A stretch of 64,000 nt of DNA from Hygrocybe punicea (taxonomy: Eukaryota; Basidiomycota; Agaricomycetes; Agaricales; Hygrophoraceae): NCBI GenBank assembly GCA_963556145.1, contig OY744471.1, forward strand, positions 1,791,590-1,855,589, in the 5' to 3' direction. The translations under genes were made by a program, and so were the position numbers. This document shows, piece after piece, positions 23,480 to 34,400 of the stretch (position 1 is its first letter; the number at the start of each line of letters is the position of its first letter). The notes beneath the pieces were generated by a model, which saw only the letters and a program-made list of their open reading frames with translations, had not been told where the DNA came from and ran no database searches.

Positions 23480-24022
23480 CCTTCTTTGTCCCTTATCACT
23501 CTACTGAAGCTAGCTAACAATAGGTTTTTTCTCTAAACAGTTTGTTTTATCTTCAGCGGTACAAAATGGATATTATTTTATAGTTCCACTATCACTTCTA
23601 TGCTGACATCCCCAGGTTAGGATCTTTTGTTCCATAGCCAACCCAACCTCGCCACTACATCCCCTTATGGATATACATAAAAGTATTTGACATCTTTTCA
23701 CGGCTTTTCACTTCTTCCTCTCATTTTCCTGTCATCATCGCATCACAACCTTCTCTTCACTCCCCTATTTCTATTCCCCTTTGTTCTCCCTTATCGGCTG
23801 AGGACTCTCGTCTGAAACTAGATAGACATTTTTGTAGTGTAAAAACAGTGCCCAAGCATCATGTCAAAATAAGAAACCAGTTCCCCTGTTTCCCCTCACT
23901 CAGAATCAGTCTCTCAGTAAAAACCTTCACTCATACAACTCATCAGTCCTCTCAACTCTCTCCCCATCATTCTATCGTCCATATTCTTGTATCACTCATC
24001 ACCCAACACCTGACCCGCCGTT
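23480..24022 (+). repeat. Decayed LTR pieces, element-2 family
   Basis: 23480-23659 resembles the 3' part of the LTR at 27844 (CTACTGAAGC, the CTTCTATGCTGACA word, end GCCACTACA). 23660-24022 resembles its middle (CCCTTATGG..., CGGCTGAGGACTCTCG, a TATA-like GTGTAAAAACAG). The order is 3' part then middle, without a primer site between, so at least two fragments are joined. Many CG dinucleotides of the intact LTR are TG or CA here. Confidence 0.65.
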
Positions 24023-24161
24023 GGGCTTGCAGAGAGTCCTTGAGCTCAATCACTAAGCTCGAGTGGCTAAGATCAATCCTGATCCTACTGACTGCCAAAC
24101 AGAGCTATCTACTGAATCAACCATGGGAAGGTCACGTGATCTACCAGATCTCCCTACCACA
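24023..24161 (+). repeat. 139-bp dispersed repeat, copy 1
   Basis: Matches 40176-40314 at nearly every position (differences are mostly C/T or G/A). It begins GGGCTTGCAGAGAG and ends CCCTACCACA. Its left neighbour is an element-2-family LTR cut at ...GACCCGCCGT; the other copy has the rest of such an LTR on its right. Origin unknown; no tRNA-like promoter boxes are convincing. Confidence 0.75.
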
Positions 24162-25786
24162 TGTCCCCTCCTCCAAAATGGCAGCATCCCTGCTGCCAGC
24201 AAAAGAGAAAAGAGGGAGACAGAAAGAGATGGAAAGGAATAAAGAAAATGGAAAAGAAATGGAAAAGAGTCAGATAGGGGAAGCAATGGAAAAAGAAGAA
24301 AGAATATTAAATAAACAAAAATGCCTATCTTGGCTTCTTCCAACCTAGGGCCTGGAGAGCCCTACTCAAGTCTGAGAGATGAGGGTCCTGGTCCCAGTCA
24401 AGATAGGTAGATCTTGGGGTGGTTAAGTATGTTGTGTGGAGAGGCTTCGTGAAGATGGGTCAGCCAGGTGCAATGCCAGATGGATGGCTTTGTGTGTAGA
24501 CAGGACCCATTGGAATGGAGAAAAACATGACAAGGTTGGAATGACCGTCATGATTGTTGTGATTGTTGTGATTGTCCAGCATGGTGTTGCAAGGTGCTGA
24601 ATGGTTGCTGGAAATTGGAACAGGGAGCTGAGAAGTCATGTGGGGGATGTGGAGATGGGAAAATGGGGTGAAGAGGGATGGCTGCAGCCTCTTCAGCCCA
24701 GCTGAACCTCATGTGTGGTGCTGGCTCAGTCGTTAGGGTGGGATTAGGGCCATTGGGCACATGAATGGGACTGTCCACGGCCTCCCATTGGCTCGTCTCA
24801 TCATCGACTTGGCACATGCCCCCATTCATCTCTGGGGCTTCCTCGCTCGTCTCGGCTCCTCCTGTCATCATCATCTCCTCTATCCTCATGCCATCGCCCT
24901 CGCTGGCACTCCCTTTGCTTGCGTATATGCTGGCCCATGTTTCAATGCCATTTGGCCTCATCGTTTGCAGTTGTAGCATCTGGACAGCGGCATCGTGACC
25001 TTGAGTTTGCCTGGTCACATGTGGGCATGCACTTGGGGTGGGGATGGGGTCTGGGACACATGTGGGTGGGCCGGTACTACAATACGCAGTGGTTCTAATG
25101 AGGTGGCACGTTCTGGTGCAGCAAGGGTTGATTTTGGTGAGAGTGGATATGCTGGGGCATGCCGAGATGCATTTTTGCGTGCAGGTGGGGCCCTTTGGGT
25201 GTTCTTATGTGCACTGGGTGCTGGTGGATGCATTTGCGGCTCGTCCGTTTGTATTGACGCAAACATGAAGGTGGATGGGGTTGTTTGAGTAGGTGCTGGG
25301 ACGCAGCACAGTGTTTGGGTGGTGCCGAGTGGGGTGGTGCATGTGCACAGTGCAGTTTGTACCATCCTGTGGGCATATATAGGTGCTGTTTGTGTTGGCA
25401 AAGGTGTGTTGGTAGTTGAGTTGCTTTGTGTTGTTATGGAAAGGAAAATTGGTGTTGTTGTTTGTGACGATGCAGATGTATAGATGGGCTGATCATGTTG
25501 TGTGGGTGATTCTGTTTGTGTTGTTGCTGATATCTTCACTGACAGCATGCTGGTTTGTGTGGTGCTGGGTGTCATGAAAATATGTCACCCCCATACATTT
25601 TTCATCAGATACCACTTATTTTCATGACGATCTTCGACAGATCGCTAGACAAACCCTTATGACTCACACACCCTGCAGAGCAGGGGAAGGCTTTTACATT
25701 TACAAGCCCCTTGAAGGGGAAAGACCGGACCGGACTACAACTACAACTCCCCGAAAGGGAGTACGACTATTACCACCGAGAAGCAT
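24162..25786. other. CpG-poor stretch without a supported gene
   Basis: A purine-rich patch (24180-24330) is followed by T/G-rich DNA. The only notable open frame is 25015-25575 on the minus strand (ATG at 25575). It encodes a Thr/Gln/Pro-rich chain in which [S/T]xQT recurs about ten times. It lacks any recognised domain and may be a decayed repeat. Short arrays such as TTGTGATTG occur near 24555. I see no RNA gene. Confidence 0.4.
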
Positions 25787-27571
25787 CTACTCATCCATGA
25801 GATACTCCTCCTTAATCACCTCCACAAGGATGGCCTCTTCAACGAGCTGACAAACCTGGTCTTCCAGCACCTGTTCGATCACTGCACGGCAATTACGCCT
25901 AAACGTGTCAGCAATGCTGAAGGGAAGACGAGGTTGGAACTCACACAACCCGAAGGGCGCCCCGGTATCCACATAGGCATCCCTGGGCCAGAAGTCCTCA
26001 TCAGAGTCGGACCCCCAGGAAACCTTCATCGCAAGCGACGGCATCGAATCCTCGGACAAGAAGTCCGAGGGCGGGAACGCATCATCCAACGCTATCATAA
26101 AGAACTATCAGAACGATACTCAATAGTGTTGCTGTAGTTCGGTTCCGAACCTAGCCGAACCCGGTTCAAACCCCGAACCGAACCCTAGGTTCAGTCTAAG
26201 TTCAGCCAAGTGCTGAACCGGACCGCGGGTTCAGTTCCGGGTTTCGAGGCCTGCCGGATTTCCTGAACGGCTCCAAACCGCGTCCAAACCGCGAACGCGG
26301 ATATTTTTAAGGTATTTATTTCATTTATTTTTCGCATTCCTTTACTTACTTTTTCGTGTTAAACAGTATCATGTGACCGTTACAGGTAGCTTTCTTCACC
26401 AACACGCAACAACGCAAGGCCAATGAACGCGACACAATGTCGCGTTCATGAACACAGGTACGTATTTTACTTTCCTGAACTTTACTAATGTTGCCTGCTA
26501 CAGGAAGCTCGACCGCGACCGCAGTGTGACCACACCCACGGCCGCGAGATGACCACCCAACGCCAACCCAATGCCAACGGACGCGCGACAGCTGCAACAC
26601 CACCACCACCACCACCACCACCACCACCAGCGGCGGCAACAACAACGGCAACGACAACCACGATGGCCAGCAGCAGCAGCAGCAGCAACGGCAACGGCAA
26701 CGGCAGCGGCAGCAGCAACGGCCACGACAGCAGCGGCAGCAGTGGCAGCAGCAACGGCGACGGCAGCAGGAGCAGCGCCGGCAGCGGCAGCAACGATGGC
26801 AGCAACGACGGCAGCAACGACGGCAGCAGCAGTATCAGCAGCAACGGCGGCAACAGCAGCAACGGCGGCAACAGCAGCAGCAGCAGCAGCAGCAGCCGTG
26901 GCAGCAACACCACCACAACCATACCACCGCCCCGACGAGGACAACGGTTGGCAGCAGCAGCGCCGGCAATGCCACGCAGGGACCACAGGACAAGACCCCC
27001 CGTCCCTCCACATCCCTTGGGGACACCGGAGGGCTCCCCCGCACCCATCTACCTCGCGAAGTGCAGCGCCGTATCTATTGATACGCGCCTGCCATTCGCG
27101 AGGAGAACGGACGGGGTGAGCCCACCTCGGTCTGGGTTTCAGACCGCGTCTGAACCCAGACCGAACGCAAAGAGACGGTTCGACGCCGTCTGGGTCCGGG
27201 TTTGGCCATGCACCAAACCGGACCCGAAGTTCAGTTCGCGGTTCCACCAAAAAGGGTCGGAACCGGACCGAACTGAACTTCGGCAACACTAATACTCAAA
27301 CACCCCAAGAAAGACAGAACTTACCAAACGGGTCAGCCAGAAGCTCGCACAGAAGCCTCTTGTTGCGCGCAACAAGGTGGCAACACTCCATGCGATGTTT
27401 GGCCTTCCCACAAGCGAAACAACGACCAGTAGCCCAATACAAGTCCCGATCAGAGTCGGAGAGATGGCAGGCGAAGTCGTGCATAATACAATTAACCGCG
27501 ACAGGGCGGGACGGGTTAAAGAGGGCAGAATGTTTGAAGAATATGAGACGATGGCACGAGTGGGGAAACAT
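25787..27571 (-). CDS. CCHC zinc-knuckle protein, two exons, hAT element in its intron
   Basis: Exon 1 is 27325-27571 (ATG at 27571) and exon 2 is 25787-26091; 184 codons. The donor is G|GTAAGT and the acceptor GATAG. The intron would be about 57 nt but holds the 1168-bp hAT copy b plus its 8-bp duplication. Exon 1 carries the knuckle C-x2-C-x4-H-x4-C (about 27385-27425); exon 2 is acidic (WGSDSDEDFW) and ends in an amphipathic helix rich in E, V and L. Such knuckles bind nucleic acid and occur in retroelement Gag and in cellular RNA-binding proteins; I cannot say which this is. Exons are open and phases agree, so the gene could work if the enlarged intron is spliced. Confidence 0.55.
26124..27291. 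mobile_element. hAT-type miniature element, copy b (inverted)
   Basis: 1168 bp, opposite orientation to copies a and c. Ends are TAGTGTTGCTG...CGGCAACACTA (one mismatch), with the 8-bp duplication ATACTCAA (26116-26123, 27292-27299). It has a CAG-rich tract at about 26660-26920 and the hairpin at 26423-26449. It is shorter than copies a and c mainly through loss of trinucleotide repeat. It lies inside an intron. Confidence 0.9.
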
Positions 27572-27791
27572 CGCATTGATGAGAGATGGGATGAAGGATC
27601 CAACCACACTTTATACCGAACAGAAACCCATTCCCGATCAGGAAGGAACCTCTACCACTTCATCAACGAACCCATGAGAACAACACGTGAATGGAGTGAC
27701 TCTCACAGGACACCACAGACCACTCCCATCATTCACACCAGAACAATAAGATGCCCCACTTTCACCACCCACGCTCAAACTCCCTCCAATC

Positions 27792-27843
27792 ATGACCCAG
27801 TCAGTTATCACCGCTATCATCGCCATTATTGTCATGTACGCGT
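27792..27843 (+). pseudogene. Small membrane protein gene, 5' part (split by element 2)
   Basis: ATG at 27792 (MTQSVITAII...) opens a hydrophobic segment that continues at 37654 after removing element 2 and one copy of the GCGT duplication. The joined frame is 106 codons with a TGA at 37917-37919. Residues 5-25 form one transmembrane helix or signal anchor (IIAIIVMYAFILIA across the junction). It lies 220 bp upstream of the CCHC gene, divergent from it, so the two may share a promoter. Function unknown. The gene is split by 9.8 kb and should be dead in this allele. Confidence 0.6.
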
Positions 27844-28638
27844 TGTAGAGGGTCCTCGACCCTCTGAGGCCGTAACATCGATATCTAGCGAATCCGCTCG
27901 AACCCGACGTCTCTAGCAATCTACGTTCGAACCCGACGCAACCCGACGCAACCCGATGCATACCGACTAGCACGGCCGCTCACGTACCTGGACGGTCTAT
28001 CTCCTAAACTCACGGAACTTCAAATATCGAAGATAGATCTCATCGGACTGGGATCCCGACATCGGACTTGCCTTATTCACGCCTAGCGTCTCCCTTATGG
28101 GGATATAGTAAAGTATATTGCATCTTTTACGGTTTTTTATATCTTCCACCCATTTTCCCTGTCATCGTCGCCTCGCAACGCTCTTCCTACTTCCCCATTT
28201 TTATTCTCCTTTGTCTCCTCTCATCGGCCGAGGACTCTCGTCCGAATCTAGGTACACAAATTTGTAGTATAAAAACGGTGCCCAAGCGCCGTCTCAGAAT
28301 AAGAAACCAGTTCCCCCATTTCCTCTCTCTGAGAATTAAGTCTCTCAGTAAATTCCATCGCACACATTGCTCGTCGGATTCCTCGACGCCCTCCCCGTCG
28401 TTCTACCGCCTTTATCTCTACGTTACTCGTCACCCGACACCCGACCCGCCGTACCCGACATCGTCGGCCTCGTCGGCTTCGATCGGTCTCCATAGATCTC
28501 AGTAGTTTACTCGGCGGCTTCTTACTTTTTATATCCTATTATCTTACTGAAGCTTGTTAGACTATTCCTAGTCACTTCTACGCTGACCCCTCAGGCTTAG
28601 GATCATTATTCCGCAGCCACCCCGACCTCGCCTTTACA
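27844..28638 (+). repeat. 5' LTR of element 2
   Basis: TGTAGAGGGTC...GCCTTTACA, 795 bp. A TATA-like GTATAAAAACGG lies near 28268, with a pyrimidine-rich stretch after it, so transcription probably starts near 28300. The sequence appears the same as 36855-37649. Confidence 0.95.
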
Positions 28639-28640
28639 TC

Positions 28641-28657
28641 TGGAGCCCACTGCGAGG
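28641..28657 (+). other. Primer-binding site of element 2
   Basis: TGGAGCCCACTGCGAGG begins 3 bp after the 5' LTR and begins TGG, as expected for pairing with a tRNA 3' CCA. The same site is found at 18446 and, decayed, at 40505. Confidence 0.8.
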
Positions 28658-28662
28658 AATAG

Positions 28663-31440
28663 TCTAGCACCACCATAGCTTCCTCTTCCCGTATCCCTCC
28701 CTCTGACCGTCGTCTTCGAGATCTTCCTCGAAGAACTCTTCAACAAGAACTCTCTTTAGCCGCCTTCGACCCGACAATCGACGACGACTTCTTCCAGCTA
28801 GTACCCGACCACCTCGCTCGACATAACAATCTCCCGCTCGTCTCAGGGTCAAACACCCCCCTATATCTTTCATCCGACAGTCTCGAATCGGTCGATATAC
28901 CGATAATTACCATTACACCCGACTCATCCGATCTCAGTTCGACACCCGCATCGCCTACGTCCCCGACTTCGACCTCGTTAGAACCCCCGTCCACGTCTTC
29001 GCTCTCGACATCGAAAACTCCGTCATCGTCATCGTCTCCGTCTTCGCTCTCGACATCGAAAACTCCGTCATCGACATCGTCCCCGTCTTCGTCTTCGTCC
29101 ACGCCGTCATCGCCCACGTTACCCGACCCGCTCATCGTACACCCGACAACCGCTTCATCGACATTTCAGCTTCTTCCACCCACAATGACTTCGACCTCTG
29201 GATCTTCGACCGCTCCCCACGTTACCGCTCCCCATGTTACTCCACGACAAATGCCCGCTCGCAGTCACTCCACGGCCCCGACCTTCGACGGGAACCCGCT
29301 CAATTTAAACCGCTTCTTCGAAGAAGTCGAGATACTTGCTGCCGATGCCGCTCTCGACGACGCAGGACGCATCAAGCATAGTCTGCGCTACGCGTCGCTT
29401 AGCGACTACGAGCTTTGGGCAAGTTTACCTAGCGCGACCGGCGTCGATTATGCCGCATTCAAAAAGAGCGTACTCGTGCTATACCCGGGTACGGAAGACG
29501 ATCACCGGTACACTATGGCGGATCTCGACCGTCTTACGCACACCCAAACCGCTTACGGTATCCGTACCCGCGCCGAACTTGGCGAATATTACCGCGAGTT
29601 CATCCGGATCTCGGGATTCCTCTTAGACAAGGGTCGAATCTCTCCCTGAGAACGCAACATCGCGTACGAGAACGGCTTCCATGTCGAGCTTAAAAAGGAC
29701 ATCAAAACCCGTCTGCAGTACCAAAAGCCGAACCATTTCCATAGCGACCCTTACGACTTCCAAGACTTCCACAATTGCGCCCACTTCTTGCTGGCCGGAA
29801 CCGCGGCCGAACCGTCCACCGTCTCTCGTCTCTCGTCAACGTCGCCTGCCGCCATCCGGTACTCGACTCCAATGGAACCCGCCACCCGCTACCCGCCACC
29901 CGCTCGCTATGACCCGGTCATTCCTAAAGCGGAACCGGTCGAACCTAACGTATCCGACCTATTTCGTCTCGTTTCGCAACAACTCGCCGTCCTCACGCAA
30001 GCCCTCACCGAACGCAACAACCCCCCAAAGCCGTGTGCAAATAGGGCTGAGCCGACCACCGCGGGACAGGGTTTCACCAATTTCAACTGCCTCTTTTGCG
30101 ACGACCCGTTCCATCGTATACGCGATTGTCCTATTTGCGAGCAGTACACTCGAGACGGGATATGCCGCAAGAACGAGCACGGCCGCATCGTGTTGCCTAA
30201 CGGAATGTATCTTCCAAAGGCTATCGTCGGCAAAAATATGAGGGAACGCTTCGACGCGTGGCACGCACAGAACCCCGGCAACCGCGCTCCCCCTGCCCGC
30301 AACCCCACAGAACCGTTCCAACGCGACCCGCCGCCTCACGTCAAAGCTAACTTCGTCTCCGCCGTCGAAGTACCCACCTACGAACCAGAGGTCACCACCG
30401 AGTACGCCGACATCTTTCAGTCCACGACGTCCGACATCGACGACGACAACGAACAAATTAAGGTTCTGGAAGCCGAAGTGCAGCGGCTTCGTAAACGGGT
30501 TAGATTCGACGGTGTAGAGATCCCATCAAAGGCGAAAGGCAAGTCTAGAGAAACGTTTCCCAATCTGCCCACCACTTCCACGTCTGTCCCCGCCGCGAAA
30601 CCCGCCGAGAAAACGACCAGACCTATCAACGAGCAGCCGATCACCATAGTCCCCCCTTCGAACACGCGGCCGACCGAGCCGACCGCCCTTGTACCGCGCA
30701 CTCCCCAGAACCTTCCCGCATCGCACCCCCAATACCGCTACCAAGCCCCCATCGAAGATCCCGGTATCGCCAAGTCCGTCATCGACCGCGCGCTCGATTC
30801 TCAAGTCTGCATTTCGCAGCGAGAACTTTTAGCCATGTCGTCCGACGCCCGCCGTCACATGAAGGACCTCACTACGTCGAAAAAGGTCACCGCCGAGAGT
30901 AACAACGTCGAGGTCTTCCACTTTCACGCACCCGAAATCCCCACTCGCGCCTGTCAACACTGTCAGGAAAACATCCCGCTCGTCGTCGGCCGCGACTCAG
31001 TCCCTCTCCGTGCGGTCTACCCGCTCATCAACGGCAAATTCGTATTCGAGTGCGTCCTCGACAACGGTTCCATGATCATCGGCATGCGGCGCGATATTTG
31101 GGAGAAACTCGGTTACAGTCTCCAAAATATGAAGATGCGGATGCAGTCGGCAAATAAAAGCGACAACGACACCCTCGGCCGGATCGCCAACCTAAAATTC
31201 ACCTTCGGCGACGTCGATCTTTTCCTCCAAGTCCAAGTCGTCGACGACGCCCCCTACGAGATCCTCATCGGCCGCCCGTTCTTCACGCTTTCCGAGGCTC
31301 TTACGAAGGATTATAAAAACGGAGAACAACAGGTCACGATCACGGATCCAAACACCGGCGCCGTCGTCACCTTGCCCACCATCGAGCACAACCAAAAGAA
31401 CCGACGAGAGCGGTCCGACACCGGAAAGCCGGATTTTTAG
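28663..31440 (+). CDS. Gag-protease polyprotein of element 2
   Basis: One frame runs from 28663 to TAG at 31438-31440, broken only by TGA at 29647-29649 (CGA in one step). There is no ATG before 29185. The open frame starts right after the primer site with SSTTIASSSRIPPSD, so initiation may be at ATA in the good context CACCATAGC or by another route. Ser/Thr-rich tandem repeats (about 28990-29085) lead to the capsid-like domain (PTFDGNPLNLNRFFEE, about 29280 on). A CCHC knuckle (C-x2-C-x4-H-x4-C) lies at about 30088-30130, and a protease core with D-N-G instead of D-S/T-G at about 31055. It forms the particle and matures the polyprotein. Confidence 0.85.
31431..31440 (+). other. Candidate -1 frameshift site GGATTTT with adjacent stop
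   Basis: GGATTTTTAG places the heptamer G-GAT-TTT in the gag frame directly before the TAG stop. The -1 frame is open across it and leads into pol. The X-XXY-YYZ layout resembles the GGAUUUU shift sites described for dianthoviruses. The stop in the next codon would favour slippage. Inferred, not tested. Confidence 0.6.
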
Positions 31441-34400
31441 AAGTCGAGGACCCGGAGATACCTCTCGGAAAGGACGCACCGGGAGATGAGAAGCCGCCAC
31501 TCGAAAGCGACCACACCTATACCACGAACTATGCTTCCCTTTTGCCGTTTCCCCTAGAAGAGGACTTATGTTTTTCTATCGATTTAGATTTCTCTTCGTC
31601 TCAGCCCCAGACTGCCGCCCAGTACATTTCATTGTTGACCGATGTACAAAATCAGCTACGTACTACCGATACCCTTCCTTCGTCTTGTTCCGTCTCCGCT
31701 CCTGCGTCACATATTTCCTCTTCGAATATTTGTAACAAAGCCTCTACTGAACACGCTACTTATATCTCGTATACCACCCCCCCTACCAGGGACCTAAAAG
31801 GAGTCGTTACCAAGAAAAAGTATAAGAAGGTAGCCGATCGTATCCGCCCAATTTCTACCACTCTCCCCGACGAATACCGCATCATACGCGAGATCACCGG
31901 CGACCCGCTAGCCGATTTACCCACGCTCCCGACTCACCCGCCCGACTTTACACCCGGCACCCGCTATACCCAGGAACGACACGACGCGATGCCGATGAAC
32001 CCGGATGGATTCCTTTGGCCTGAGGAAGAAAAACTCGGCCACCATATCATCAAAACGCAAGAAGCCGCCTTCGCCTGGAACGAATCCGAGAAAGGCCAGT
32101 TCAATACGGACTACTTCCCGCCGATCCACATTCCCACCGTACCGCACGACCCGTGGGTCCATCGCAATATCCCAATCCCACCCGGCATCCTTAACGAAGT
32201 CATCGGCATCATCAAAGACAAAATTAACGCCGGTACCTATGAACCCTCGAATTCGTCATATCGCTCCCGCTGGTTTTGCGTTTTGAAAAAGGACGGGAAG
32301 TCTCTTCGAATCGTCCACGATCTACAGCCGCTTAACGCCGTCACTATCCGCGATCCCGCCGTACCGCCCATGACCGAGCACTTGGCCGAGGCCTTTGGCG
32401 GCCACTCTTGCTACGCTTCCTTCGACCTCTTCGTCTCTTTCGACCAACGCCTCGTCCACCCCTCGTCTCGTGACTATATGACCTTTCAGTCTCCACTCGG
32501 AACGCTTCGACTTACGCGGATTGCTATGGGATACACAAATTCCCCGCAGATCTTACACGGTGACTCTACGTACATCCTCTGTGACGAAATCCCTCATCTT
32601 GCCGTTCCGTATATGGACGATATTCCCGTCAAAGGGCCTCCAACCCGCTACGAGCAACCCGACGGTACCTACGAGACTATACCCGAGAACCCGGCAATCC
32701 GACGTTTCATTTGGGAACACTTCCAAGGTGTCAACCGCGTCATCCAGCGTTTCCGCTATGTCGGCGGTACCTTCAACGGCAAAAAACTCGAGTTGTGTCG
32801 ACCCTCAGTCATCGTTGTTGGCCACCGATGCACATACGAAGGAAGAGTAGCCGACGACTCCAAAGTACAGAAGATTCGCGATTGGCCACTGCCGACCAAC
32901 CTCACCGAAGTTCGCGCCTTTCTTGGCATCTGCGGCGTCTTGCGTATTTTTATCAAGGACTTCTCGCTTCACTCCCGACCCCTCGTCCGCCTTACCCGCA
33001 AAGGTATACCCTTCGAATTTGGTGAAGAAGAAGAGACCGCCGTCGACTACCTCAAAAACGCCGTCATTACGTCGCCAGCGCTGCGCGCTATCGACTACAC
33101 GCGTGAATGGGAAGTGATTCTCGCCGTCGATTCATCCGTTCTTGGAGTCGGCTTCGTTCTTATGCAAATCCGCGCCGACGGAAAGCGCTATCCGAATCGC
33201 TTTGGTTCAATATCGTGGAACGAACGCGAAGCCCGATACTCTCAGTCCAAGCTCGAGCTTTACGGTCTCTTCAGGGCCCTCCGCGCCTATCGGATTTTCA
33301 TTATCGGCGTCCGCAACCTCACCGTTGAAGTCGACACGAAGTACATAAAAGGGATGCTCAACAACCCCGACATTCAGCCCAATGCAACGATCAACCGATG
33401 GATAGCCGGCGTGCTCTTATTTGACTTTAGACTCGTTCACGTACCCGCTTCCGCACACGGTGCACCCGACGGACTCTCCCGACGTCCCCGCGCTGCAGAA
33501 GACCCCGAGGAGATCAACGACTCCGACGATTGGCTCGACCACTCCTACGGTTTCTTTATGGAAGTCGTCAACTACCGACCCGTCCCCATACCGTCTAAGC
33601 CGATTGCCGTATGCGGCCGCTGCCGTGCCACAGCCGACCGACTCCAAAAATTACCGGCCGTCCTCGTCTACACAAATCAGGAAGCCGTTTCTGACATACC
33701 GCGATCCGATAAAGCCCGCGCGGCCGACGTTCGTCTTGCCCTCGTCGAGACTTGGTTACGAGATCTAACCCGACCCGCGAACTTCACGGACGAAGAATAC
33801 CGTCTGTTCTTACGATACGCCCTTGAATTCTTCGTCACCGATAACAAGCTTTGGCGCAAAGACCGTCACGGAAAACACAAACTCGTCATACCGCCCGACC
33901 GCCGGCTTCAGTTACTCAAAGACGCTCACGACTCTCTCGGCCACAAAGGTATATTCTCCGTCCGCGCTCGGCTACTCGACCGTTTCTGGTGGCCGCACCT
34001 CGACCACGACGTCAAGTGGTACGTCCAGTCTTGCCATCAGTGCCAAGTACGGCAAATGCGTTATCATCACATTCCGCCCACCGTCGCTACACCGGCCTCG
34101 CTATTTCGTAAAGCGTATGTCGACACAATGTTTATGCCACGATCCGGCGGTTATCGATACATCGTCCAAGCCCATTGCTCCCTGTCCGCCTACCCTGAGT
34201 TCCGCATGTTACGCTGTGAGACCGGCTCCACTATCGGCACGTTCTTGTTCGAAGACATCTTATGCCGTTGGGGCGCTCTCGAAGAAATCGTCACCGACAA
34301 CGGCAAGCCGTTCGTAGAAGCGCTCGACTATCTTGCCTCCCGCTACGGTATCTGCCACATCCGCATTTCACCCTATAACTCACAAGCGAACGGACCCATT

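Noticed and set aside
22140..23507. 455-codon frame on the plus strand opposite the LINE
   Set aside because: It mirrors the LINE coding strand, which has clear zinc knuckles and endonuclease motifs in the other direction.
24548..25018. Minus-strand frame after the TQT-rich frame
   Set aside because: It opens at GTG, has no domain and its composition follows the local low-complexity DNA. Only mentioned in the region note.
28068..28505. 145-residue frame within each LTR of element 2 (also 37079-37516)
   Set aside because: It lies across the LTR promoter and leader. It is identical in both copies only because the LTRs are; no gene is expected there.
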